From Cryomorphaceae bacterium (GTDB taxonomy: Bacteria > Bacteroidota > Bacteroidia > Flavobacteriales > Flavobacteriaceae): 61,255 nt of DNA. The notes beneath the pieces were generated by a model. The model saw nothing but the letters and a program-made list of their open reading frames with translations, was not told the DNA's origin and did not search any database. Numbering within the stretch: the first letter of the stretch is position 1; each line of letters opens with the position of its first letter. The stretch is from assembly GCA_003331885.1 (NCBI GenBank), contig QOPZ01000003.1:1-61255 (forward strand), written 5' to 3'. This document shows positions 49,490-58,500 of this stretch, in pieces. Both the position numbers and the translations under genes were made by a program.

Positions 49490-49497
49490 CAAATATA
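49490..49497 (-). promoter_or_regulatory. rpsU: rpsU -7 box with GC-rich discriminator
   Basis: TATATTTG on the minus strand, followed by CCTCGC, then AT-rich sequence up to the ATG at 49470. A -33 box at the normal spacing is not seen. Confidence 0.55.
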
Positions 49498-49519
49498 ATA
49501 TTTAAATACAAAAAAGAAT

Positions 49520-50686
49520 TTATTTTGATAAAATTTTTCTAGAAATAACAAGTTTTTGGATTTCGCTTGTACCTTCTCCAATAGTACAAAGCTTAGAATC
49601 ACGATAAAACTTTTCAACTGGAAAATCTTTTATATATCCATATCCTCCAAAAATTTGAACTGCTTCACTTGATACCTTAACACATAACTCAGATGAATAA
49701 AGTTTACACATTGCACTAATTTCAGTTACTGGTTCATTATTATTAATAATATGACATGCCTTGTGAATTAATAATTCAGATGCTTCAATTTCAGTTGCTA
49801 TTTCAGCTAATTTAAATGAGATTGCTTGAAATGAACTTATTGGTTTGCCAAATTGAATTCTTTCATTAGAATATTTAAGAGCTGCTTCATATGCTCCTTT
49901 GGCAATACCTAATGATAATGCAGCGATTGAAATTCTTCCACCATCCAATATTTTCATGGATTGTTTAAATCCATCACCAACGTTTCCAATACGATTTGAA
50001 TCATCTACTATACATTCATCAAAGATCATTTCAGCAGTTTCAGAGGCACGCATGCCTAATTTATTTTCTTTTTTTCCAGCTGAAAGACCTCTCATTCCTT
50101 TTTCAACAATAAAGGCAGTTGCATTATTCTTTTCTCCAACTAGCCCAGTTCTAAAAATTACAATAGCAACATCCCCAGATTTTCCGTGAGTAATAAAATT
50201 TTTAGTTCCGTTAAGAATCCATTTATTACCCTTTTTTACAGCTGTAGAAGCCATTTTACTAGCATCTGAACCAGTATTAGGCTCAGTTAAACCCCATGCA
50301 CCAACAAGTTTTCCAGAGGCAAGACCAGGTAGCCACTTTTTGATTTGATCTTCATTTCCAAATTTCAGTAAATGGTTTGTACAAAGAGAATTGTGAGCAG
50401 CAAGAGATAAACCAATTGATGGGTCTATTTTTGATACTTCTTCAATTACCGCAACATATTCATGGTAACCAAGTCCTGATCCACCATATTCTTCTGGAAC
50501 TAACATTCCCATAAAACCATATTCGCCTGATTTTACTAAAACTTCCTTTGGAAAATGTTGATTTTCATCCCAATCTAATACATATGGTTTAATATATTGA
50601 AGGGCAAAATCTCTAGCACTTTCTCTAATAATTTTTAACGATTGTCCACTTCCAAAAATGTTTTCTATTTCACTTTTAATCTTCAT
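49520..50686 (-). CDS. Acyl-CoA dehydrogenase
   Basis: A 388-aa FAD enzyme that oxidises acyl-CoA to enoyl-CoA. Characteristic stretches are GFMGMLVPEEYGGSGLGYHE, GAWGLTEPNTGSDASKM (flavin/substrate contact), GNKWILNGTKNFITHG, and QIFGGYGYIKDFPVEKFYRD with GEGTSEIQKLVI at the end. The catalytic Glu appears to be that in GEGTSEIQ or the neighbouring position, so the chain-length class is undecided. It is eleven bases after the symporter gene, and both may be one unit. Confidence 0.93.
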   Translation of the reverse strand: MKIKSEIENIFGSGQSLKIIRESARDFALQYIKPYVLDWDENQHFPKEVLVKSGEYGFMGMLVPEEYGGSGLGYHEYVAVIEEVSKIDPSIGLSLAAHNSLCTNHLLKFGNEDQIKKWLPGLASGKLVGAWGLTEPNTGSDASKMASTAVKKGNKWILNGTKNFITHGKSGDVAIVIFRTGLVGEKNNATAFIVEKGMRGLSAGKKENKLGMRASETAEMIFDECIVDDSNRIGNVGDGFKQSMKILDGGRISIAALSLGIAKGAYEAALKYSNERIQFGKPISSFQAISFKLAEIATEIEASELLIHKACHIINNNEPVTEISAMCKLYSSELCVKVSSEAVQIFGGYGYIKDFPVEKFYRDSKLCTIGEGTSEIQKLVISRKILSK

Positions 50687-50697
50687 TACTTAATTAT

Positions 50698-52224
50698 TTA
50701 TTTTTTTATTACTTCTAAATATTTTGTTAATTGTTGTTTAACAACTGGGAATAATATATATAAACCAACCATGTTAGGAAATACCATTGCAAAAATCATT
50801 GCATCAGAAAATGCCCATATTGAATTCATACTAGCTGCTGATCCTATTATTATAAATGAAAGGAATAGCAATTTATATGTTAAATCAGATTTTTCTCCTC
50901 TTCCAAATAAATATTTCCATGACTGAAGACCATAATATGACCACGAAATCATTGTTGAAACAGCAAATAAAACTACCGCTACAGTTAAAAATATACCAGA
51001 GTAAGGAATATATTCAGCAAAAGCTTTTGATGTAATTCCTGCACCTTCATACATTATACCATCAATCATTACTCCCCCATCTTGTCCACCATAAGTGAAA
51101 ACTCCAGTTGAGTTAAATGTGATTATTACAAGAGCCGTCAATGTACATATTACGACTGTATCAATGAAAGGTTCCAGCAATGCAACTAAACCCTCAGAGG
51201 CAGCATACTTGGTTTTAACTGCTGAATGAGCAATTGAAGCTGAACCAACTCCTGCTTCATTAGAAAATGCAGCTCTTTTAAATCCAATCATCAACACTCC
51301 AATAAATCCACCTACCCCAATCGCTGTTGGATTGAATGCCTCTCTGACAATTAAAGCAATTGCGTCGTCAAGAAAACTAAAATTAATTAATAATATGTAT
51401 AAACATGCAACAATATATAAAACAGCCATAAAGGGTACAATTTTTTCAGTAACGGATGCAATTCTTTTTATACCTCCAATAATAATTATACCAACGACTA
51501 TTGCTAAAACTATGCCAATCACAGCTCCTGAAAAAGTAGATTCAAAACCTAATAAATCTTTTAAAACTATAGCAGCTTGATTAGCTTGTGCTGCATTACC
51601 TCCTCCAAAAGAACCACCAATACAGAAAATTGCAAAGAAAATAGCTGATATCTTTCCAAGTGTTGCAAAACCTTTTTCTTTAAGTCCTTTACTTAAATAG
51701 TACATTGGACCACCATATACTACACCATTTTCATCGACATCACGATAGTGAACACCAAGAGTACATTCAACAAATTTTAGTGACATTCCCATCAATCCAC
51801 AAACAATCATCCAGAAAGTTGCTCCTGGTCCACCAAGTGCAATTGCTAAAGCAACACCAGCTATATTACCATTTCCAACAGTTCCGGAAACTGCTGTTGT
51901 TAGTGCTTGAAAGTGAGATACTTCTCCTTCCTTTGAGGAGTTTTCATCTTTTTCAACTTCATCATATTTTCCTCTAACAACATTAATTGATGTTAAAAAG
52001 TATCTAATATTTGGAAAAACGAAATACAACGTAAAAAATAAAGCACTACCAACTAAAAGATATATTACAAAGGGATTTTCACCAATTGAGAAGAAAATAA
52101 CTTCACTAAAAAAATCAGACACAGGCTGAAACGCTTCATCAATCCTTTGATCTAAACCTTTTTCTTGTGAGAAAACAGGAAGGGAGAAGAGGGTAAAAAA
52201 GGTTAAAAGGAATATTTTTTTCAT
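50698..52224 (-). CDS. Alanine/glycine:cation symporter (AGCS family)
   Basis: A 508-aa sodium-coupled amino acid transporter with a cleavable-looking signal (LLTFFTLFSLPVFSQ) before the usual membrane helices. Family motifs: FQALTTAVSGTVGNGNIAGV, YGGPMYYLSKG, GSFGGGNAAQANQ, FKRAAFSNEAGVGSASIAHS and ISWSYYGLQSWKYLFG. About eleven transmembrane segments can be counted. Alanine or glycine is the probable substrate by family only. Confidence 0.93.
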   Translation of the reverse strand: MKKIFLLTFFTLFSLPVFSQEKGLDQRIDEAFQPVSDFFSEVIFFSIGENPFVIYLLVGSALFFTLYFVFPNIRYFLTSINVVRGKYDEVEKDENSSKEGEVSHFQALTTAVSGTVGNGNIAGVALAIALGGPGATFWMIVCGLMGMSLKFVECTLGVHYRDVDENGVVYGGPMYYLSKGLKEKGFATLGKISAIFFAIFCIGGSFGGGNAAQANQAAIVLKDLLGFESTFSGAVIGIVLAIVVGIIIIGGIKRIASVTEKIVPFMAVLYIVACLYILLINFSFLDDAIALIVREAFNPTAIGVGGFIGVLMIGFKRAAFSNEAGVGSASIAHSAVKTKYAASEGLVALLEPFIDTVVICTLTALVIITFNSTGVFTYGGQDGGVMIDGIMYEGAGITSKAFAEYIPYSGIFLTVAVVLFAVSTMISWSYYGLQSWKYLFGRGEKSDLTYKLLFLSFIIIGSAASMNSIWAFSDAMIFAMVFPNMVGLYILFPVVKQQLTKYLEVIKK

Positions 52225-52258
52225 AAAAATTTATTTAATTATTTGATCTGTTTAATTT

Positions 52259-52486
52259 TCAAAGATCAAAAACTGAAGATCTCTTCGAATATACTATATC
52301 TTTAATTTTGATCCAAAAAGCTAACACTAAATAAAAGAAAAATCCAAGTCCCAAACCAAAAAAACTGCTGTAAATAAAAAATAATCTTACATGTTTGGAT
52401 CTAATTCCTAAAAAATCTGCAAGTCTTGAACAAACTTTAAATCCATATTTTTCAAAGAAATGTCTAATTCTATCTAACAATTTCAT
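52259..52486 (-). CDS. PspC domain protein
   Basis: A 75-aa protein: MKLLDRIRHFFEKYGFKVCSR, ADFLGIRSKHVRLFFIYSSFF, one long hydrophobic segment (GLGLGFFFYLVLAFWI) and KDIVYSKRSSVFDL. PspC in E. coli is an inner-membrane partner of the phage-shock response, but this short flavobacterial form has no known role. The start at 52486 is chosen; an ATG four codons upstream is possible. Both overlap the rhodanese gene. Confidence 0.82.
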   Translation of the reverse strand: MKLLDRIRHFFEKYGFKVCSRLADFLGIRSKHVRLFFIYSSFFGLGLGFFFYLVLAFWIKIKDIVYSKRSSVFDL

Positions 52487-52787
52487 AGCCATTTTCAATC
52501 CAACCTAAATATCCAGATTCTAAATTAAATACACTACTAAAACCTAACTCAGTCATAATTTCACAAGCAGCTAGGCTTCTTTTGCCAGATCTGCAATATA
52601 CATAATATGACTTTTTTTTATCTAGTTCATGTAAAAACTTAACAAAGTTAGCAGCATTATAAAAATCTACATTTATAGAATCATTAAGATGTCCTTCGTC
52701 AAATTCATCTTTTGTTCTAACATCCAAGCAAAGAGCTTTGGAATCTGACTCTTGCTTTTTCTTCCATTCAGCTGGATTTAGATTCAT
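52470..52787 (-). CDS. Rhodanese-like domain protein
   Basis: A 105-aa single rhodanese domain: CLDVRTKDEFDEGHLNDSIN, then the active-site loop VYCRSGKRSLAA with its catalytic Cys, and GFSSVFNLESGYLGWIENG. Sulfurtransferase activity is likely; no partner is evident. The start MNLNPAEWKKKQ at 52787 is preferred because upstream residues (to an alternative ATG at 52826) are unlike the family. It overlaps PspC. Confidence 0.9.
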   Translation of the reverse strand: MNLNPAEWKKKQESDSKALCLDVRTKDEFDEGHLNDSINVDFYNAANFVKFLHELDKKKSYYVYCRSGKRSLAACEIMTELGFSSVFNLESGYLGWIENGYEIVR

Positions 52788-52863
52788 CTTTAAAATTTGA
52801 AAACGCAAATTAAAAAACAAAATCAAAAAAATATCATTAATATGATTTTAATTGAAAAAAAAT

Positions 52864-52871
52864 TATATTTG
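52864..52871 (+). promoter_or_regulatory. trp operon -7 box
   Basis: TATATTTG matches the consensus. No strong -33 box is seen at 19-21 bases. Transcription would begin about at 52876, which is the trpL ATG, so the leader might be read leaderless. Confidence 0.45.
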
Positions 52872-52875
52872 AATC

Positions 52876-52935
52876 ATGAAAATCAATAAAATTAATTTTT
52901 GGTGGTGGTCTAAACTAAATGAATTGTTGCATTGA
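52876..52935 (+). CDS. trpL: trp leader peptide (three consecutive Trp codons)
   Basis: A 19-codon frame encodes MKINKINFWWWSKLNELLH then TGA. Three TGG codons in a row at 52900-52908, followed within 50 bases by a strong terminator and trpE, are the classic arrangement of a ribosome-sensed attenuator: when charged tRNA-Trp is short the ribosome stalls on the Trp codons and the terminator is not formed. The alternative antiterminator pairing is not obvious to me, although 52938-52955 forms an A/T hairpin that could compete. The sole tRNA-Trp seen is at 44.8 kb. Confidence 0.85.
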   Translation: MKINKINFWWWSKLNELLH

Positions 52936-52956
52936 TTTTAAATAAAAATATTTAAT

Positions 52957-52991
52957 AAAGGCTTGTCAATGTGACAGGCCTTTTTTTTTTT
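52957..52991 (+). terminator. trp attenuator terminator
   Basis: A 12-base-pair stem (one G-T wobble) pairs 52957-52968 with 52972-52983 around loop ATG, followed by a run of T through 52991. It ends two bases before the trpE ATG at 52994, so antitermination is required for expression. The T run also forms the trpE leader, consistent with no Shine-Dalgarno use. Confidence 0.88.
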
Positions 52992-52993
52992 AT

Positions 52994-54388
52994 ATGAAAA
53001 AATTAAAAACTATAAGAAAGAAAATTATTGTTGACACTATAACTCCTGTAAGTATATATTTAAAATTGAGGGATCAATTTACAAATACAATACTTCTTGA
53101 AAGCAGTGATTACATTGCAAAAGATAATAGTTACGCATACATATGCTGTAATCCAATTGCAAAGTTTTATGTGAAAAAAAATATGTTATTCAAAGAATTT
53201 CCTGATAATTCCAAAAAAGAAACAAAATTAACTTCCACAACAAATATTCTCTCTGAATTAGATGATTTTATGAGAACTTTTGAAATTGATGACAATTCAG
53301 TTGAAAGTAAAAAATATATTTCAAAAGGTTTATTTGGATACATGTCATATGATTCTATCAAGTTTTTTGAAAACATTGAAGTTGAAAATGATTCATATGG
53401 TGATGAAATACCAGAAATTTTTTACAGTTTCTATAGAGAGATAATTGTAATAAATACTTTCAATAATGAAGCTACATTAATCAGTCATTCAGGAGATATT
53501 GAGAAAATTAATACACTAGAAAAGTTAATAAAAACAAAAAAAACAAATGAATTTAGTTTTAAAATTGAAGGTGAAATAAAGTCAAATCTTAAAGACAATG
53601 AATATCTTGAAATGGTAAAAAAAGGTATAAAACATTGTTTTAGAGGTGATGTTTTTCAAATTGTTTTATCGAGAAAATTTTCTCAAAAATTCTCTGGAGA
53701 TGAGTTCTGTGTTTACAGGCAACTTAGGTCAATTAATCCATCACCTTACTTATTTTATTTTGATTATGGAAATTTTAAAATTTTTGGAAGTTCACCAGAG
53801 GCTCAACTAGTTATCAAGGATGAGAAAGCAGAAATACATCCAATTGCAGGGACTTTTAAAAGGACAGGAAATGATTTGATTGACAGTAAAAAAGCAAAAA
53901 AACTTTTTCAAGATGAAAAAGAAAATAGTGAACATATGATGCTAGTTGATTTAGCCAGAAATGATTTAAGTAGATCTTGCAATAATGTTAAAGTTGAAAA
54001 AGATCGTGAAATTCAATTTTATTCTCATGTAATTCATTTAGTATCTAAAGTAACTGGAAAACTTAAGTCTATTTCTAAGAATATAATTGGAAATACATTT
54101 CCTGCAGGGACTCTCACTGGAGCACCTAAGCACAAGGCAATGAATCTAATTGAAAAATATGAAAAAAATAATAGATCGTTTTATGGTGGTGCTATAGGAT
54201 TCATTGATTTTGAAAATAATTATAACCATGCTATTATTATAAGATCGTTTTTAAGTAAAGATCAAAATCTTTTTTTACAAGCTGGAGCAGGTATTGTTTC
54301 CAAATCTAATCCTGAAAATGAATTAAATGAAGTTTATAATAAAATTGGCGCACTTTTAAAAGCGCTTAAAAAAGCTGAAGAAATATGA
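52994..54388 (+). CDS. trpE: Anthranilate synthase component I
   Basis: Makes anthranilate from chorismate with TrpG. The 464-aa protein has the feedback-inhibition motif LLESSD at residues 34-39, then the chorismate-binding core: FQIVLSRKFSQKF, YLFYFDYGNFKIFGSSPEA, HPIAGTFKRTG, ENSEHMMLVDLARNDLSR, FPAGTLTGAPKHKAM and GGAIGFIDF. It should respond both to tryptophan feedback and to the attenuator directly upstream. The stop overlaps trpG by four bases. Confidence 0.97.
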   Translation: MKKLKTIRKKIIVDTITPVSIYLKLRDQFTNTILLESSDYIAKDNSYAYICCNPIAKFYVKKNMLFKEFPDNSKKETKLTSTTNILSELDDFMRTFEIDDNSVESKKYISKGLFGYMSYDSIKFFENIEVENDSYGDEIPEIFYSFYREIIVINTFNNEATLISHSGDIEKINTLEKLIKTKKTNEFSFKIEGEIKSNLKDNEYLEMVKKGIKHCFRGDVFQIVLSRKFSQKFSGDEFCVYRQLRSINPSPYLFYFDYGNFKIFGSSPEAQLVIKDEKAEIHPIAGTFKRTGNDLIDSKKAKKLFQDEKENSEHMMLVDLARNDLSRSCNNVKVEKDREIQFYSHVIHLVSKVTGKLKSISKNIIGNTFPAGTLTGAPKHKAMNLIEKYEKNNRSFYGGAIGFIDFENNYNHAIIIRSFLSKDQNLFLQAGAGIVSKSNPENELNEVYNKIGALLKALKKAEEI

Positions 54389-54945
54389 ATATAATAGTTA
54401 TCGATAATTATGATTCTTTCACATATAATCTTGTCCACTATTTAGAAGATTTAGATTGCAAAGTAACTGTTAAAAGAAATGATAATATAGTGCTTGAATC
54501 AATTAATAATTATGATAAAATTCTTATTTCACCTGGACCAGGAATTCCAGATGAAGCTGGTATGACCAAAAAAATTATAGAAGAATTTTATGATAAAAAA
54601 AGTATTTTGGGAGTATGTTTAGGCCACCAAGCTATTGGTGAAGTTTTTGGAGGAAAATTAATTAATTTAAAAGATGTTTTTCATGGTGTTTCAACTGAAA
54701 TTGAAATCACATCTGATGATCAACTATTTAAAAAAATTCCAAAAAAACTTAAAGTTGGACGTTATCATTCCTGGATTGTTAAAGATCTTGGAAAGAATTT
54801 AATTCCCTTAGCATTTGATGATAATAAAAATGTTATGGCTTTAAAAGTTAAAAACCATAATGTTTGGGGTGTTCAATTTCACCCTGAATCAATTCTCACT
54901 GAAAAAGGAAAAGATATATTAAAAAATTGGATTGAAGCAAAATGA
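54385..54945 (+). CDS. trpG: Anthranilate synthase component II (glutamine amidotransferase)
   Basis: Supplies ammonia to TrpE. The 186-aa class I amidotransferase has IDNYDSFTYNLVHYLE, ISPGPGIPDEAGM, LGVCLGHQAIGE (nucleophile Cys78) and VQFHPESILTEKG with the His/Glu of the triad. It is not fused to TrpE or TrpD. It overlaps both neighbours by four bases. Confidence 0.96.
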   Translation: MNIIVIDNYDSFTYNLVHYLEDLDCKVTVKRNDNIVLESINNYDKILISPGPGIPDEAGMTKKIIEEFYDKKSILGVCLGHQAIGEVFGGKLINLKDVFHGVSTEIEITSDDQLFKKIPKKLKVGRYHSWIVKDLGKNLIPLAFDDNKNVMALKVKNHNVWGVQFHPESILTEKGKDILKNWIEAK

Positions 54946-55928
54946 AGAAAATATTAGAATATTTATTTAACTATAATAAGCTTAATTATGATCAAGCAAA
55001 AGAGATATTAATTGATATAACATCAAATAAGTATTCTCATTCTGAAATTGCTTCATTTATGACAATATATAAGATGAGGAACCCTTCAATTGAGGAGATG
55101 GAAGGTTTTAGAGATGCGCTATTGGAGCAGTGTATTAAAATTGACTTTGATGATTTTAACACTATTGATCTTTGCGGGACAGGTGGTGATGGGAAAGACA
55201 CTTTCAACATATCAACGATTTCTTCATTTATTGTAGCTGGTTCTGGATTTAAAGTAACTAAACATGGAAACTATGGAGTATCGTCTAATTGTGGATCAAG
55301 CAATGTTTTGGAGTATCTAGGTGTAAAATTTTCAAATGATGAAAATCATCTTAAAAAATGTCTTGATCAATCAAATATTTGTTATTTACACGCACCTATT
55401 TTTCACCCTTCAATGAAAAATGTTGCTCCAATAAGAAAAGATCTTGGCTTTAAAACATTTTTTAATCTACTGGGGCCACTTGTAAATCCATCAAGCCCAA
55501 AAAACCAAATTACGGGTGTCTATAATTTAGAAATTGCTCGTCTTTATGGTTATATTTTTAAAAACACTAATAAAAATTTTTCTATAGTTTATTCTTTAGA
55601 TGGATATGACGAAATTTCACTTACTGGAAGTTTTAAACTAATCAATAACTTTTCTGAGTTTATTTCTGACTGTAATTATTTTAAACTTCAAAAAACTACT
55701 GCTAAAGATATTTTAGGTGGAAAATCAATTGAAGATTCAGCAAATATTTTTAAAAATATTTTGAGTGGTAAGGGAACAAATAACCAAGTAAATGTTGTTT
55801 TGGCAAATTCTTCATTAGCAATTCAAACAATTACAAATAAAGATATTGATGAATGTATAGAAATTGCAAAGGAATCCATTGAAAGCGGTAAAGCTTACAG
55901 TTCATTGAAAAAATTAATTGAAGCATAA
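54942..55928 (+). CDS. trpD: Anthranilate phosphoribosyltransferase
   Basis: Transfers phosphoribose from PRPP to anthranilate. The 328-aa protein carries CGTGGDGKDTFNIST (residues 78-92, PRPP loop), VTKHGNYGVSSNCGSSN, and the catalytic-site region FHPSMKNVAPIRKDLGFKT followed by FFNLLGPLVNPSS. It starts inside the trpG stop and is separated from trpC by two bases. Confidence 0.97.
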   Translation: MKKILEYLFNYNKLNYDQAKEILIDITSNKYSHSEIASFMTIYKMRNPSIEEMEGFRDALLEQCIKIDFDDFNTIDLCGTGGDGKDTFNISTISSFIVAGSGFKVTKHGNYGVSSNCGSSNVLEYLGVKFSNDENHLKKCLDQSNICYLHAPIFHPSMKNVAPIRKDLGFKTFFNLLGPLVNPSSPKNQITGVYNLEIARLYGYIFKNTNKNFSIVYSLDGYDEISLTGSFKLINNFSEFISDCNYFKLQKTTAKDILGGKSIEDSANIFKNILSGKGTNNQVNVVLANSSLAIQTITNKDIDECIEIAKESIESGKAYSSLKKLIEA

Positions 55929-55930
55929 TT

Positions 55931-56722
55931 ATGGATATTCTTACAAAAATTATTAGTAAAAAAATAGATGAATTGAAATATTTGAGACAAAAGAAATCTA
56001 TATCAGATCTTGAAAGATCTCATTTTTTCTCTAAAAAAAATAAATCTATTGTAAAAGCAATTAAAGAAAAAGAGATAAGCATAATTGCTGAACACAAAAG
56101 AAAATCACCATCGAAATCTGATATTAATCATCAAACACCATCTGAAAAAATAATAAAAGGATATGAAAAAGCTGGTGCTGCTGCAATCTCAATTTTAACT
56201 GAGAAAAATTTTTTTAATGGATCTGAAAATGATTTAATTAATGCAAAAAAAATAACGGAACTTCCAATATTAAGAAAAGACTTTATTATCAATGAATACC
56301 AAATAATTGAGTCTAAAGCTATTGGTGCTGATGGGATTTTATTAATAGCTGCATGTTTAGAAAAAAAAGATATTATTAGCTTATCAAAGCTTGCTAAGAG
56401 CTTAGGAATGGAAGTTTTAATAGAAATTCATAATGTAAGTGAACTTGAAAAGTCTTGCATTGATAGTATAGATTTAATTGGTGTAAATAATAGGAACCTT
56501 AAAACGTTTGATGTTAATATTCAGACTAGTATTGATTTAATTAATAAAATTCCATCAAATTATACAAAAATTTCAGAGAGCGGTATTAGTAAGCCAGTTG
56601 ATATTATTAATTTGAAAAATAATGGATTTGATGGTTTTTTAATTGGTGAAACTTTCATGAAAACAAAAGATCCAGGCAAAAATCTATCAAACTTTATAAA
56701 TGAAATAGAAAATGAAAATTAA
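55931..56722 (+). CDS. trpC: Indole-3-glycerol phosphate synthase
   Basis: Closes the indole ring. The 263-aa TIM barrel has IIAEHKRKSPSKSD (51-64, catalytic Lys and Glu loop), AAAISILTEKNFFNG, LPILRKDFIINEYQI, IGVNNRNLKTFDV and ISESGISKP, then GFDGFLIGETFM. It is a separate protein from TrpF, with which it overlaps by 11 bases. Confidence 0.97.
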   Translation: MDILTKIISKKIDELKYLRQKKSISDLERSHFFSKKNKSIVKAIKEKEISIIAEHKRKSPSKSDINHQTPSEKIIKGYEKAGAAAISILTEKNFFNGSENDLINAKKITELPILRKDFIINEYQIIESKAIGADGILLIAACLEKKDIISLSKLAKSLGMEVLIEIHNVSELEKSCIDSIDLIGVNNRNLKTFDVNIQTSIDLINKIPSNYTKISESGISKPVDIINLKNNGFDGFLIGETFMKTKDPGKNLSNFINEIENEN

Positions 56723-57329
56723 AGTATGTGGTTTAAATAATCAAGATGATATTGATCAGTTAAATAATATAGATATTGATTTTTTGGGTTTTATATTCTA
56801 TAAAAAATCGCCAAGGTTTGTCGATCATAAGATTAAAATTTCCAAAATTAATAAAGAAAAGGTTGGAGTTTTTGTTAATGAGAATCTTGAAAATATTATA
56901 GATAAAATTAAAGAGTATAATTTAACTTTTGTTCAACTTCATGGTGATGAAACACCAATGTTTTGTAAAAAAATTATGGATCACTGTAAGGTTATTAAAG
57001 CATTTAGAGTATCTGATGATTTTAATCTTGAAAAAACCACCAATTATATTGAAAATTGTGATTATTTTCTATTTGATACATTTACAAAAGATTATGGAGG
57101 TTCAGGTAAAAGATTTAATTGGGAAAAAATAAAAAATTTTAATTATAAAAAGTTTTTTTTAAGTGGTGGTATTAATTTAAATAGTATAAATGATATTTAT
57201 ACTTTAAAAAATGAAAATGATTTTTTATTTGGGATTGACATTAATAGTAAGTTTGAAATAAAACCAGGTAATAAAGACATAAATAAAATTAAAATATTAG
57301 TAAATAATTTAAGAAATGGAAAATTTTAA
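56712..57329 (+). CDS. trpF: Phosphoribosylanthranilate isomerase
   Basis: Amadori isomerase of the pathway. The 205-aa barrel starts KIKVCGLNNQDD (catalytic Cys6) and has FLGFIFYKKSPR, FVQLHGDE, and DYFLFDTFTKDYGGSGKRFNW with the catalytic Asp, then FLSGGINLNS. Overlaps trpC by 11 and trpB by 14 bases. Confidence 0.96.
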   Translation: MKIKVCGLNNQDDIDQLNNIDIDFLGFIFYKKSPRFVDHKIKISKINKEKVGVFVNENLENIIDKIKEYNLTFVQLHGDETPMFCKKIMDHCKVIKAFRVSDDFNLEKTTNYIENCDYFLFDTFTKDYGGSGKRFNWEKIKNFNYKKFFLSGGINLNSINDIYTLKNENDFLFGIDINSKFEIKPGNKDINKIKILVNNLRNGKF

Positions 57330-58500
57330 CATATCTAAGGACGGTTTTTATGGGGATTTTGGAGGTGCTTTTATACCTGAAATGCTTCACCCCAATATAG
57401 AAGAGCTACAAAAAAACTATATAAAAATTTCAGAGTCTAGTGAATTTATAAAAGAATTTAATCAGCTTTTAAAAGATTATGTAGGTCGACCTACTCCACT
57501 CTATTTTGCAAAAAGATTATCTAAAAAATTTAATACAAAAATTTATTTAAAAAGAGAAGATCTTTGTCATACTGGTGCTCACAAAATAAATAATACTATT
57601 GGGCAGATTCTTCTTGCCAAAAAACTAGGTAAAAAAAGAATTATAGCTGAAACTGGAGCTGGACAACATGGTGTTGCTACGGCAACAGTTTGTGCATTAA
57701 TGGGAGTTGAATGTATCATTTATATGGGAGAAATTGATATTACTAGGCAAGCACCAAATGTAGCTAGGATGAAGATGCTTGGAGCTAAAGTAAGACCAGC
57801 TAAATCGGGAAGTAAAACTTTAAAAGATGCAACTAATGAAGCTATCAGAGACTGGATTTCAAACCCAATTGACACTCACTATATAATTGGGTCTGTAGTT
57901 GGTCCACACCCATATCCTGATATGGTTGCTAGGTACCAATCTGTTATTGGTTATGAAACTAAAAAGCAACTAATTAAAGTTGAAAAAACTGAGAAACCAA
58001 CCCATGTCATTGCCTGTGTTGGTGGAGGAAGTAATGCTGCTGGTTTATTTTATCCTTTTTTAAATGATAAAGATGTAAAAATAATATGTGTTGAAGCTGC
58101 TGGAAAAGGAGTAAATACAGGTGAAAGTGCCGCAACTTCTATTTTAGGAACTGAAGGAATTATTCATGGGTCAAAAACACTACTAATGCAAACAAATGAT
58201 GGTCAAATTACAGAACCATATTCAATTTCAGCAGGGTTAGATTATCCAGGGATAGGTCCAATGCATGCAAATTTATTTAGAACTAAAAGAGGTGAATTTG
58301 TATCAATTGATGATAATGATGCAATGAAATGGGGATTGCTATTGTCTCAGATGGAAGGTATTATACCTGCTATTGAAACGGCTCATGCTTTTGCTGTACT
58401 AGAAAAAATGAAATTTAGTAAAAGTGATATTGTTATATTTAATTGTTCAGGTAGAGGAGATAAAGATTTAGATACATACATTAATTATTTTAAGTTATGA
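57316..58500 (+). CDS. trpB: Tryptophan synthase beta chain
   Basis: Joins indole and serine using PLP. The 394-aa chain has DFGGAFIPEMLHPNIEEL, the PLP lysine in EDLCHTGAHKINNTIG (Lys90), AETGAGQHGVATATVCAL (the channelling-loop region), ACVGGGSNAAG (phosphate cup) and FNCSGRGDKD. Normally trpA follows at once, but here a sulfatase gene begins in the last four bases (ATGA overlap). Confidence 0.97.
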   Translation: MENFNISKDGFYGDFGGAFIPEMLHPNIEELQKNYIKISESSEFIKEFNQLLKDYVGRPTPLYFAKRLSKKFNTKIYLKREDLCHTGAHKINNTIGQILLAKKLGKKRIIAETGAGQHGVATATVCALMGVECIIYMGEIDITRQAPNVARMKMLGAKVRPAKSGSKTLKDATNEAIRDWISNPIDTHYIIGSVVGPHPYPDMVARYQSVIGYETKKQLIKVEKTEKPTHVIACVGGGSNAAGLFYPFLNDKDVKIICVEAAGKGVNTGESAATSILGTEGIIHGSKTLLMQTNDGQITEPYSISAGLDYPGIGPMHANLFRTKRGEFVSIDDNDAMKWGLLLSQMEGIIPAIETAHAFAVLEKMKFSKSDIVIFNCSGRGDKDLDTYINYFKL

